From Candidatus Cloacimonadota bacterium (lineage in GTDB: Bacteria > Cloacimonadota > Cloacimonadia > Cloacimonadales > Cloacimonadaceae): a DNA stretch of 64,000 nt. The notes under the pieces were generated by a model, which saw only the letters and a list, made by a program, of their open reading frames with translations, had not been told where the DNA came from and searched no databases. Of this stretch, positions 45,801-53,567 are shown piece by piece. The translations under genes were made by a program, and so were the position numbers. The stretch spans positions 62,001-126,000 of the forward strand of contig JAQWBI010000001.1 of NCBI GenBank assembly GCA_028706475.1, read 5' to 3'. Position 1 is the stretch's first letter, and each line of letters opens with the position of its first letter.

Positions 45801-46602
45801 CGCGCCTCCTGTAAATGTGCCAGAATCCAATTCCCGCAGATATCACCATCAGCAGAGAAAGGAATTGGCCTATAGTCATTATACCGAAGATGAAGCCAAA
45901 ATCCTCATAAAAACTAATATCGTCCGGTACGCGCACAAATTCGATAAGGAACCGGACTACACCGTAGAAAGCAATGAAGGCCCAAAATACAGCACCATCT
46001 TTCAGCTTTTTTCCCAATAGATACCATGTAAATAGACCCAACAGCAGTCCCTCCGCTATCATCTCATATAGTTGGGTGGGATGTCGGGGAAGCTCTCCCG
46101 CACCGGGAAAGATCATGCCCCAAGGCAATGTGGTTACTTTGCCCCAGAGCTCGGCATTGATAAAGTTTCCCAAACGTCCCAATCCCAGTCCTATCGCCGC
46201 CAAAGGCATGGCAGGATCGGCAATTTTGTAAAAAGTAAGCTTATACTTTCTACAGAAAAGGATGCCGGCTATGATCACTCCCAAAGCACCGCCATGAAAG
46301 CTCATACCGCCTTCCCAGACCGCAAAGATCATGAGCGGATTCTGAAGGTAGTATGGCAGGTTGTAAAAGAGGATATAGCCCAAGCGTCCGCCCAAAATCA
46401 CGCCCAGCATGATGTAGAAGATGATGGACTCGTATTTCTCGCGCTCGAGCTCGATACCGCGCCGGCGCAGAAGCGGTCTATACAGAAAGTATGCCACCAC
46501 AAAGCTCAATACATAAAAGAGCCCGTACCAACGGATATGCAAATCCAAGCCCAAGAAGGAGAAACTGGCTATTTCGGGACTGATATTGGGAAATCTAAGC
46601 AT
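45787..46602 (-). CDS. lgt: Prolipoprotein diacylglyceryl transferase
   Basis: Lgt, 271 residues, inner-membrane enzyme that moves diacylglycerol from phosphatidylglycerol to the lipobox Cys, the first step of lipoprotein maturation. Seen: LDLHIRWYGLFYVLSF near the N-terminus, GGRLGYILFYN, EGGMSFHGGALG, the signature GRLGNFINAELWG, PRHPTQLYEMI, and DGAVFWAFIAFYGVVRFLIE with seven helices. It lies two bases after etfB and overlaps the next lipoprotein gene. Several clear lipoproteins in the window need this enzyme. Confidence 0.96.
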   Translation of the reverse strand: MLRFPNISPEIASFSFLGLDLHIRWYGLFYVLSFVVAYFLYRPLLRRRGIELEREKYESIIFYIMLGVILGGRLGYILFYNLPYYLQNPLMIFAVWEGGMSFHGGALGVIIAGILFCRKYKLTFYKIADPAMPLAAIGLGLGRLGNFINAELWGKVTTLPWGMIFPGAGELPRHPTQLYEMIAEGLLLGLFTWYLLGKKLKDGAVFWAFIAFYGVVRFLIEFVRVPDDISFYEDFGFIFGIMTIGQFLSLLMVISAGIGFWHIYRRRDEAL

Positions 46603-46604
46603 AA

Positions 46605-47390
46605 TTATCTCTTGGTAATTTCGTCCAAACGGCGGATGATGAGATCCACGGCTTCGTCGCTGTCGCCCTCGAACTTTTCCACCTGTTTTTCGTGTTTGGG
46701 GCTAAAGATGTTCAACACCTGTGTAGGTGATCCATTCAGCCCTGTTTTGCTTTCGTCCAAGCCCAGATCACTGGCATTCCACACCGTCATCTCCACACTT
46801 TTGGCATTGCGTTTTCCGCGCAGAGAAGGCAGACGCGGCGTATTGATCTCTTTCACCACAGAGATCAGCGCAGGTGTGCAGATCTCCAGAGTGTCATAAC
46901 CGTCTTCCATCAGACGTTGTACACGCACTTTATGGCTGTCTAGGCTTTCGATCTTGCGCACAAAGCAGGTTTGCGGGATGTCCAGATGCGCTGCGATGCC
47001 GGGACCCACCTGAGCGGTATCGCCGTCTATCGCCTGCTGTCCGGTAAGGATAAGATCAAAATCTCCTATGCGTTTGATCGCAGCAGCCAGAGTGTAGCTG
47101 GTAGCCCAGGTATCGGCACCGGCAAATTTACGGTCGGAAAGCAGGATGATCTCATCCACACCCAGGGATACTGCTTCCCGGAGAGTGCTTTCCACCTGAG
47201 AGGGGCCCATGCTGATGGCTACTACAGTGCCACCGTGAGCCTCTTTCAGCCGCACCGCTTCTTCCACTGCGTATTGGTCGAAGGGATTCAGGATGCTTTC
47301 CACACCCTCACGCACCAAGGTATTGGTAACGGGATCAATCTTGATTTCAGTAGTATTGGGGACTTGTTTGATGCATACTATAAAACGCAC
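46605..47390 (-). CDS. etfB: Electron transfer flavoprotein, beta subunit
   Basis: EtfB, 261 residues. Seen: the N-terminal RFIVCIKQVPNTTEIKIDP, ESILNPFDQYAVEEAVRLKE, VVAISMGPSQVESTLREAVS, and LTGQQAIDGDTAQVGPG, the AMP/FAD-binding loop. Electron transfer flavoproteins pass electrons between acyl-CoA (or other) dehydrogenases and quinone or ferredoxin and are alpha-beta heterodimers. The alpha gene normally follows beta; here the next genes are lgt and an aminotransferase, so etfA must be elsewhere. Whether it is bifurcating is not clear. Tightly packed (9 and 2 bases) in the polysaccharide-lipoprotein operon. Confidence 0.93.
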   Translation of the reverse strand: MRFIVCIKQVPNTTEIKIDPVTNTLVREGVESILNPFDQYAVEEAVRLKEAHGGTVVAISMGPSQVESTLREAVSLGVDEIILLSDRKFAGADTWATSYTLAAAIKRIGDFDLILTGQQAIDGDTAQVGPGIAAHLDIPQTCFVRKIESLDSHKVRVQRLMEDGYDTLEICTPALISVVKEINTPRLPSLRGKRNAKSVEMTVWNASDLGLDESKTGLNGSPTQVLNIFSPKHEKQVEKFEGDSDEAVDLIIRRLDEITKR

Positions 47391-47399
47391 ATCACACTC

Positions 47400-48506
47400 C
47401 TATTTGGTGAAGAATTCGCGGATACTATCTACCACATACTGCTTCATATCTGCAGTCAATTCCGGATAGATGGGAATAGAGAGAACTTGCTTGGCTTTTC
47501 GCTCGGAGACGGGCAAATCACCTTCTTTGTAGCCCAATTCTGCAAAGCATTCCTGCAAGTGCAGAGGCAGGGGATAATAGACTGCACAGCCGATGCCTTT
47601 CTTTTGTAGATGCGCCATCAGTTCGTCGCGCTGCTGGCATACCAAAGTATATTGATTGTATATGCTTACTGCTTTCTCCGCAATTTTGGGGGTCTTCAAT
47701 CCGGGAATTCCTTTGAGCTGTTCATCGTAGAAAGCGGCATTTGCCCGGCGTGCACGGCTCCAATCCGCCAAAGCCTCCAGCTTCACCAGGAGCACAGCGG
47801 CTTGCAGGGTGTCCAAGCGACTGTTTAGCCCCACCCATTTGTGGAAATACTTGGGATTTTCACCGTGTACGCGCAGTTGTCTGAGGCCGGCGGCCAGTTC
47901 ATCATCATTGGTGAGACACATGCCGGCATCGCCCATTGCGCCCAGATTCTTGCTGGGGAAGAAGGATAGGGTTCCGATATCACCAAAGGAACAGCTCATC
48001 TTGCCATTCCATGTAGCTCCGATGCCCTGAGCGTTGTCTTCGATCACCTTCAGATTGTGCTTTTTGGCAATCTCCATAATGGCGTCCATATCGGAACATT
48101 GCCCAAAGAGATGCACAGGCATGATGGCTTTGGTATTCTTTGTAATGGCAGCTTCGATCTTGGAGGGATCCAGGTTGAATGTATCTGGATCGATATCCAC
48201 AAATACCGGTTTGGCGTTGTTGCGCCAGATCGAGGAAGCGGTGGCAAAGAAGGTGAAAGGAGTGGTGATCACTTCGTCACCATCCCCGATGTTCAAAGCT
48301 TTCACTGCCAATACCAGTGCATCGGTTCCGGAAGCGCAGCCGATGGCGTGTTTAATGCCCAGATATTCCTGCATTCTGTTTTCCAGTTCTTTCACCTGAG
48401 CGCCCATTATATAGTGATGTTCGCTAAAGACATTATCCAGTTGAGTGCGGATTGCGGGCATCAACGCATCGTATTGGGCATGTAAATCCAGCATAGGTAC
48501 TTTCAT
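47400..48506 (-). CDS. DegT/DnrJ/EryC1/StrS family sugar aminotransferase
   Basis: PLP-dependent aminotransferase of 368 residues acting on NDP-linked keto-sugars. Seen: VPMLDLHAQYDALMPAIRTQ at the N-terminus, GCASGTDALVLAVKAL, VIEDNAQGIGATWNG, FGDIGTLSFFPSKNLGAMG with the cofactor Lys186, and the C-terminal half with LHLQECFAELGYKEGDLPVS. It makes an amino sugar for surface polysaccharide. It stands between the export gene upstream and etfB, in an operon started by an NDP-sugar epimerase. Confidence 0.93.
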   Translation of the reverse strand: MKVPMLDLHAQYDALMPAIRTQLDNVFSEHHYIMGAQVKELENRMQEYLGIKHAIGCASGTDALVLAVKALNIGDGDEVITTPFTFFATASSIWRNNAKPVFVDIDPDTFNLDPSKIEAAITKNTKAIMPVHLFGQCSDMDAIMEIAKKHNLKVIEDNAQGIGATWNGKMSCSFGDIGTLSFFPSKNLGAMGDAGMCLTNDDELAAGLRQLRVHGENPKYFHKWVGLNSRLDTLQAAVLLVKLEALADWSRARRANAAFYDEQLKGIPGLKTPKIAEKAVSIYNQYTLVCQQRDELMAHLQKKGIGCAVYYPLPLHLQECFAELGYKEGDLPVSERKAKQVLSIPIYPELTADMKQYVVDSIREFFTK

Positions 48507-48520
48507 ATATTGTAAACTCC

Positions 48521-49921
48521 TTAATTTGTGAGGGATCTTATCCCGATTAAAATCGTAATAGCAGAAGCGGTAACACCCAAAATGTCTCTGAAATCAGTCC
48601 AGAAATTCCGATCCTGTTTATCCGGTACAAAGATAGTGTCTCCGGGGCGCAGCACCACCTTGGAAGATGGTTTCAGCCAGTTTCCGCTATCTCCTCTCAG
48701 GATTCGGGTGCCCCAGGTATTGCGGTTGTTTGTGTAGCCACCGGTTTGTTCGATATAGTACTTCCAGTCTTTCCCTTCCACATAGGGCACCAAACCCGGT
48801 TGTTTCACCTGTCCGCTCACCCAGATCACGTCCATTTTTGGGGGAATATAGATTTGGTCGCCATCCTGAAGGAGGATGTCTCCTGCTTTGCCTTCCGTAG
48901 CCACCAGCTTGGCGATATCAACGGAGTATTTACCCTTTGCCTGACGCAGCTTGATCCTGAGGTAAGAGTATTCAAGAGGAGTCAATTCGGCCATACTGCG
49001 GCTTCTGATGCGCTCAAATTCCCGATCCGGCTCCTGATTGTAGGGTTTGTTCAGCACCACGGCGTTATCCAGATCTGCGTTTTCACTCAGACCTCCGGCA
49101 AGCTGAATTACTTCCCACAGCGAGGTACTGTCCGAAATCACATACTCTCCGCCGAGAACGAATTCTCCGGATACTGTAACTGCGATCTTTTTGCGGAATT
49201 TGTTGTCATAAGGCACCATCACTCTATCGTTGGCCTGCAGTTCCAGATCCCAATATTCTGGTTGTGTTTCCAGGTTTATAGTCTGGTGCTGATAACTCTT
49301 ACTTTCGGGATCATATTTGCTGAAGCGTAGAGCAGAGAGCCTGCCTCCGGGAACAGGACCCATTGCCATTTGCAGTGCAGTGCGGATTGTATCGCCGGGA
49401 CGGTATTCCAGCTCCCCGGGAAATCCCACGCTGCCGTTTACATGGATGAGGTTTTCCTTCAGCGGCACATGCACCAGATCGGAATCCCTTAGCAAAGGAT
49501 TTTGTTCGATGTCGCCGGTACGCATATATGACAGCAGATCATAGGTTTTTTCCACACCATCGCGGATCAGGGTGATGTTTCTAAGGCTTTGATACGCAAC
49601 ATAATTCGGAAAGACCATCTTTGAATCGCTACGCAAGAGCGGGATGGGATTGGTTACTTTTACCACATAGGTCATGTCTTCTTCTTCCTCGTCTTCGGAC
49701 AGTGCATCCATATCAAGCATGGCTTGCGCAATGACGTCGGAGAGCCGGTCTATGGGCAAAACCTTGTAAGTGCCGGGATAGGACACATATCCAGTAACGG
49801 ATACGCTGATATAATTGCCCTGAGAGGATATCATCCCAGTGTCTCTGTTTGCAGGCCCAATAGCGCAAAAGCACAATGCCGGCAGGATGAATAACAGGAT
49901 AAGGAAAGCTTTATTTTTCAT
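48521..49921 (-). CDS. SLBB-domain polysaccharide export protein
   Basis: Exported protein of 466 residues with a signal peptide (LILLFILPALCFCA). It has several SLBB/Poly_export blocks: ISVSVTGYVSYPGTYKVLPI, LIHVNGSVGFPGELEYRPGD, VTVSGEFVLGGEYVISD, and VIWVSGQVKQPGLVPYVEG. A final helix (DILGVTASAITILIGI) closes it. Wza-like proteins of this type build the outer-membrane exit for capsule or exopolysaccharide. The rare C-terminal helix fits the outer-membrane spanning helix of Wza. The start overlaps the epimerase stop by 11 bases. No Wzc-type kinase is in view. Confidence 0.85.
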   Translation of the reverse strand: MKNKAFLILLFILPALCFCAIGPANRDTGMISSQGNYISVSVTGYVSYPGTYKVLPIDRLSDVIAQAMLDMDALSEDEEEEDMTYVVKVTNPIPLLRSDSKMVFPNYVAYQSLRNITLIRDGVEKTYDLLSYMRTGDIEQNPLLRDSDLVHVPLKENLIHVNGSVGFPGELEYRPGDTIRTALQMAMGPVPGGRLSALRFSKYDPESKSYQHQTINLETQPEYWDLELQANDRVMVPYDNKFRKKIAVTVSGEFVLGGEYVISDSTSLWEVIQLAGGLSENADLDNAVVLNKPYNQEPDREFERIRSRSMAELTPLEYSYLRIKLRQAKGKYSVDIAKLVATEGKAGDILLQDGDQIYIPPKMDVIWVSGQVKQPGLVPYVEGKDWKYYIEQTGGYTNNRNTWGTRILRGDSGNWLKPSSKVVLRPGDTIFVPDKQDRNFWTDFRDILGVTASAITILIGIRSLTN

Positions 49922-50870
49922 AATACTTAATCATGCGGACGATGATGTCTTCCAGATTGTATTTGGGTTCGTAGCCAATGTATTCTTTGATTTTGGTCAG
50001 ATCGGGCATTCGGTTCATCATATCCTCAAAGCCCTCTTCGAAAGCTGCTTCATAGCTCATGTATTCGATGCGGGACTTGCTGTTGCACATCTGCTTAACC
50101 TTTTGCGCCAGATCCTCTATACTGATGGATTCGGTGGTACCCACATTAAAGATCTCGCCTTCGCATTCGGTGCTGTTCATCAGCTTCACAAACGCCCCCA
50201 CCACGTCCGAAACATCAGCAAAACAGCGCGTCTGCTTGCCCGTGCCATATACCACAATGGGTTGATCCAGGAGTGCCGCTTTCACGAACTTCGGCAAGAC
50301 CATGCCGTATTGCCCGGTCTGACGCGGTCCAACCGTATTGAAACAGCGTACTATCACCACCGGCAGCTTCTTTTCCCGATAAAACGCCAGCGCCAGGAAT
50401 TCGTCGATGGCTTTGGAACAGCTATAACCCCAGCGGCTGATGTGAGTAGAGCCCAACAGACGGTCGTCCTGCTCATGGAAAGGAACTTTTTCGCTTTTAC
50501 CGTAGATTTCGCTAGTGGAAGTGATCAGTGCTTTGGCTTTGTATTTGTTGCACAACTCCAACACGTTATCGGTTCCCACGATGTTTGTCTTCAGCGAGAG
50601 CAAAGGGTTTTCTATGATGTATTTCACACCAACAGCGGCTGCCAGATGATACACCTGAGCACATTGGGAGATCAGTTTATCCATCAGTTCGCCATTGAGT
50701 ATGCTGTCTGTATAAAAGTGAAAACGGGGATTATCCTTGAAGGATTCGATGTTGGCCAGACTGCCGGTTGATAGGTTGTCGATGGCAAACACCTCGTTCC
50801 CTTCCGCCAGCAAAAGTTCCGCCAGATGCGATCCAATAAAGCCCGCACCACCAGTGATGAGTATCTTCAT
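49911..50870 (-). CDS. NAD-dependent epimerase/dehydratase for nucleotide sugars
   Basis: SDR-extended protein of 319 residues. Seen: MKILITGGAGFIGSHLAE (NAD-binding GGxGFIG), VFAIDNLSTGS, the catalytic YSCSKAIDE (Tyr-x-x-x-Lys), VRCFNTVGPRQTG and TRCFADVSDVV. This is closest to UDP-glucuronate decarboxylase or UDP-glucose epimerase-type enzymes; the exact sugar is not certain. I start at the ATG at 50870, with GGAGA eight bases upstream, rather than upstream ATG codons. First gene of the surface-polysaccharide operon, below a promoter and a palindrome. Confidence 0.9.
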   Translation of the reverse strand: MKILITGGAGFIGSHLAELLLAEGNEVFAIDNLSTGSLANIESFKDNPRFHFYTDSILNGELMDKLISQCAQVYHLAAAVGVKYIIENPLLSLKTNIVGTDNVLELCNKYKAKALITSTSEIYGKSEKVPFHEQDDRLLGSTHISRWGYSCSKAIDEFLALAFYREKKLPVVIVRCFNTVGPRQTGQYGMVLPKFVKAALLDQPIVVYGTGKQTRCFADVSDVVGAFVKLMNSTECEGEIFNVGTTESISIEDLAQKVKQMCNSKSRIEYMSYEAAFEEGFEDMMNRMPDLTKIKEYIGYEPKYNLEDIIVRMIKYYEK

Positions 50871-50894
50871 TAGCTTCTCCATATGAGATAATTG

Positions 50895-50914
50895 GATCTG
50901 CAAATTTGCAGATC
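50895..50914 (-). promoter_or_regulatory. Perfect 20-bp palindrome, operator candidate
   Basis: GATCTGCAAATTTGCAGATC reads the same on both strands. It lies between the promoter below and the epimerase start codon, where a bound dimer would block transcription. I found no second copy nearby and do not know its regulator. As RNA it would also fold into a hairpin. Confidence 0.5.
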
Positions 50915-50929
50915 ATTAGTGATGGTAAC

Positions 50930-50956
50930 AAGATATATTTCCAGCTATTTTGTCAA
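50930..50956 (-). promoter_or_regulatory. Promoter candidate for the polysaccharide operon
   Basis: Reading leftwards, TTGACA (50956-50951), 15-base spacer, TATCTT (50935-50930). The spacing is a little short. Transcription would start about 50924, just before the palindrome at 50914. Confidence 0.45.
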
Positions 50957-51299
50957 TGAAAAATACTATGTATTGGACTTATTGTCATTCTGGTTGAGTG
51001 CCAGCTTATATCCGATCACGCTATGATCATTCGGAGCATAAGACAACACTCCATACAATTGCTTGCTTTATAAAACGTCAAGATGTTTTATTTACCATAG
51101 ACCAATTATCCAACCTTTTAGAATGGCAAAGCAAAGTAATACCGGTGTTCAACTCTGGTCTGCCAAACTCCGATATTGCAGAAGCAGCGGAACTGCTTAC
51201 AGGAAAAAGCCTCTGCCTTTTGTGGAAATGCAATTTGCCACACCAAAGCTGAGCAAAATGAGCATTAACCTGGTATAAACGTGCTGGAGGCACGAGCTA

Positions 51300-51440
51300 C
51301 GAATCGGCAGCACCTCCAACTGCAGCGCTGTAGAACCAAGAACTAAGAACTCCCTCTCATCCAAGTAATGCCGATCCAGATATCAAGCCGTTATGAAGCA
51401 GTGCTCACCCGATGATAACCCGATGATATCTGCTTCAGCT
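51300..51440 (-). repeat. Dispersed hairpin repeat, copy 6 (B-type tail, reversed)
   Basis: Only copy in the minus orientation. Core at 51378-51431 (reverse complement gives GATATCATCGGGTTATCATC, loop GGGTGAGCACTG, CTTCATAACGGCTTGATATC). Its B-type tail at 51303-51350, read leftwards, has GAGTTCTTAGTTCTTGG and CAGCGCTGCAGTTGGAGGTG, matching the tail of copy 3. Confidence 0.78.
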
Positions 51441-51738
51441 AGGGATGAAGCACAGGGCAAAAAGAAGCTAGGATCATTGGCAAAGAAATTTGGTGAATCG
51501 GTAAAGCTTTGGATTTTAGGATGATGCATATGTCCTATGCAAAAATCGATTTATCGGATGAAGCAATATATCTGCCAGCTTATCATGATATTACTGAAAT
51601 GCCGTCTTCAGGCACTGTCTATCTGCTTGTTTTTTCGCTGCTTGACAAAAAAACGCCGGAAAGATTTCCTTCCTGAGGAAGCTAAAAGCATGTCTCTAGA
51701 TTGGTCAAATCTTTGGCGGATAGTAAGAAAGAAAATAA

Positions 51739-51758
51739 TGTGGATAAGATGTGGATAA
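51739..51758 (-). promoter_or_regulatory. Two DnaA boxes upstream of dnaA
   Basis: TGTGGATAA at 51739-51747 and again at 51750-51758, both exact complements of the DnaA box TTATCCACA, 11 bases apart centre to centre (one helical turn). They may autoregulate dnaA and may act together with the larger cluster on the other side of the gene. Confidence 0.75.
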
Positions 51759-51899
51759 GTTTTGGTTCAAAACGATTTTTTAAACGGAGCATACCATGTA
51801 AGGAATCTTACCACAAGCACTTACGATCACGCTTCCCCGTCAATAGGAGTCTTGCGGCCAATGTGGACAAATAAGAACTTAAAGAGAAAGGATTGACTT

Positions 51900-53243
51900 A
51901 TGGATCAGGATATTTGGCAAAACATATTGGATAAGTTGGAACAGAACATCAACGAACAAAGTTTCAAAACTTGGTTTTATGATACAAAGCTTGTAGATAT
52001 CAGCGATTCGCAGCTTGACATACGTGTTGCCACCCAGTTTAGTGCAAATTATCTCAATCAAAACTACAAGGAAGTACTGTCGGAGATTTCATACAGCCTC
52101 TATGGCCGGCGCTATGAGGTCAATTTTATTACGCATCCTTTCCGCAGCCCCTCCGAAAAGAGCGGTTTGCCGGAATACAGTGACAAAAAGGTGAGCCTGA
52201 ACGCCAAACTGAACGAGCGGTACAATTTTGAAGAGTTTGTGGTGGGGCGCAACAACAACTTTGCCTATTCTGCGGCCAAAGCGGTGGCGGAATCTCCCGG
52301 GTTTACCTACAATCCGCTGTTTATATATGGTGAAAGCGGAATGGGTAAGACTCATCTGATGCAGGCGGTGGGCAATTTTGTGATGAAAGAGGGGCGCAAT
52401 TGCAGTATATATTACACCACTAGTGAGGCTTTCACGAACGAAATGATCGAAGGCATACGGTCAAATAAGATGCCGGATTTTCGGGCTAAATTTCGTAAAG
52501 TGGATCTGCTGCTGGTGGACGATATTCACTTCCTGTCCCGCAAAGAGGGCACTCAAGAAGAGTTTTTCCATACTTTTAATGCACTGTTTGACAACCGTAA
52601 GCAGATTGTGCTAACCTCGGATCGGCCGCCCAAAGATATTCCGGATTTGGAGAATCGCCTGGTTACCCGCTTTGAAAGCGGACTTTTGGCGGATCTGAAG
52701 AATCCTGATTTTGAGACCAGAGTGGCCATCTTGCGCAAAAAAGCCGAGCCGGAAAACATCAATCTTTCCGATGAGGTAATCAACTTCATCGCCGACAAAA
52801 TAAGCTCTTCCGTTCGCGCTCTGGAAGGCTCTCTGATACGCATTCTGGCGTATGCTTCGTACAATAAACTCAATACTGAGGATATCGATACGGATTTGGT
52901 TCAGAACATCCTTGCCGATATGATCAGTGAAGTAAGCCGGGAAATTAGCCTGGATGCCATTACCGATCAGGTGTGCAAAACCTATCAGATAACCCAGGAA
53001 ATGATCAGGGATAAAAGCCGCAAGAACAGTGTGGTCTTTCCCCGTCAGGTAGCTATGTACTTGGCAAATATGCTGATTCCGTCGCTCTCTTTAAAAGACA
53101 TTGCCGAGTATTACAATCGTAAAGACCACACCACCGTGATTCATGCTAAGCGAATGATAGACAATCTTTTCAGAGAAGATGGGGAATTCCGCTCGTTAAT
53201 GGAACTGATGATCAAAAACCTGAGCAGCGGCAGCCGTAAATGA
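51900..53243 (+). CDS. dnaA: Chromosomal replication initiator protein DnaA
   Basis: DnaA, 447 residues, the AAA+ protein that binds DnaA boxes and opens oriC. Seen: domain I near 1-80 (NILDKLEQNINEQSFKTWFY), a short linker (domain II), then domain III with NFVVGxxN-like FEEFVVGRNNNFAYSAA, Walker A GESGMGKTHL, Walker B DLLLVDDIHFL, sensor regions TSDRPPKDI and LVTRFESGL, and domain IV with the DNA-binding signature YYNRKDHTTVIHAKRMI. Complete. AAGGA precedes the ATG. dnaN does not follow; instead a DnaA-box cluster does. Confidence 0.98.
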   Translation: MDQDIWQNILDKLEQNINEQSFKTWFYDTKLVDISDSQLDIRVATQFSANYLNQNYKEVLSEISYSLYGRRYEVNFITHPFRSPSEKSGLPEYSDKKVSLNAKLNERYNFEEFVVGRNNNFAYSAAKAVAESPGFTYNPLFIYGESGMGKTHLMQAVGNFVMKEGRNCSIYYTTSEAFTNEMIEGIRSNKMPDFRAKFRKVDLLLVDDIHFLSRKEGTQEEFFHTFNALFDNRKQIVLTSDRPPKDIPDLENRLVTRFESGLLADLKNPDFETRVAILRKKAEPENINLSDEVINFIADKISSSVRALEGSLIRILAYASYNKLNTEDIDTDLVQNILADMISEVSREISLDAITDQVCKTYQITQEMIRDKSRKNSVVFPRQVAMYLANMLIPSLSLKDIAEYYNRKDHTTVIHAKRMIDNLFREDGEFRSLMELMIKNLSSGSRK

Positions 53244-53309
53244 CCACTGAATTAGTCCTCAACCCACAAGTACAAGTATCATTCACAGAGTCAATAGGAC
53301 AGCTCTACG

Positions 53310-53567
53310 AAGAGTTATCCACAAGTGTGGAAGCTTTGTTGTGGATAAGTGTGGATAACTTGATAAATAAGGCTTTAGCTCAATTTTCTGTGGATAAGCA
53401 GTGGATATTCCACGAGACTTATCCACAAGTTATCCACATCTACCCAAGCTTCATAAGTGCCTGCAAACATCCGAGTCTAAAAAAAAGCTTGACCGATTAT
53501 CTACATATCCACAGAGCCTACTATAACTACTTAATTACAAAATCTATCTTAATTAGGATTATTTAAT
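53310..53567. other. Probable replication origin (oriC)
   Basis: Directly after dnaA. Six perfect DnaA boxes: 53315-53323, 53419-53427 and 53430-53438 as TTATCCACA; 53340-53348, 53350-53358 and 53389-53397 as TGTGGATAA. Two with one mismatch lie at 53497-53505 and 53505-53513. An AT-rich stretch follows (about 53515-53567) and could be the unwinding element. Gene orientation switches here: minus to the left, plus to the right. The overlapping 108-codon frame at 53240 is explained by these boxes and is not called. Confidence 0.85.

Larger units (their letters stand above)
50957..51899. other. Gene-free stretch left of dnaA
   Basis: About 940 bases. The left part (50990-51280) holds a fragment with CTGCCAAACTCC, a piece of the long repeat, and two overlapping frames without family resemblance. 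A reversed repeat copy lies at 51300-51440. From 51480 to 51680 two short overlapping frames look peptide-like but have no ribosome binding site. Two DnaA boxes are at 51739-51758. The dnaA promoter is not clear. The area may be part of a bipartite replication origin. Confidence 0.55.

Noticed and set aside
50998-51278. Two overlapping frames between the polysaccharide operon and dnaA
   Set aside because: No recognisable motif or start signal; part of the stretch carries a fragment of the dispersed repeat.
51521-51676. 51-codon frame left of dnaA with a peptide-like composition
   Set aside because: No ribosome binding site and an overlapping equally plausible frame; too short to support. Possibly debris of an old gene.
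53240-53566. 108-codon frame starting in the dnaA stop codon
   Set aside because: It runs through the DnaA-box cluster; repeated TTATCCACA explains its amino acid pattern, and there is no family resemblance.
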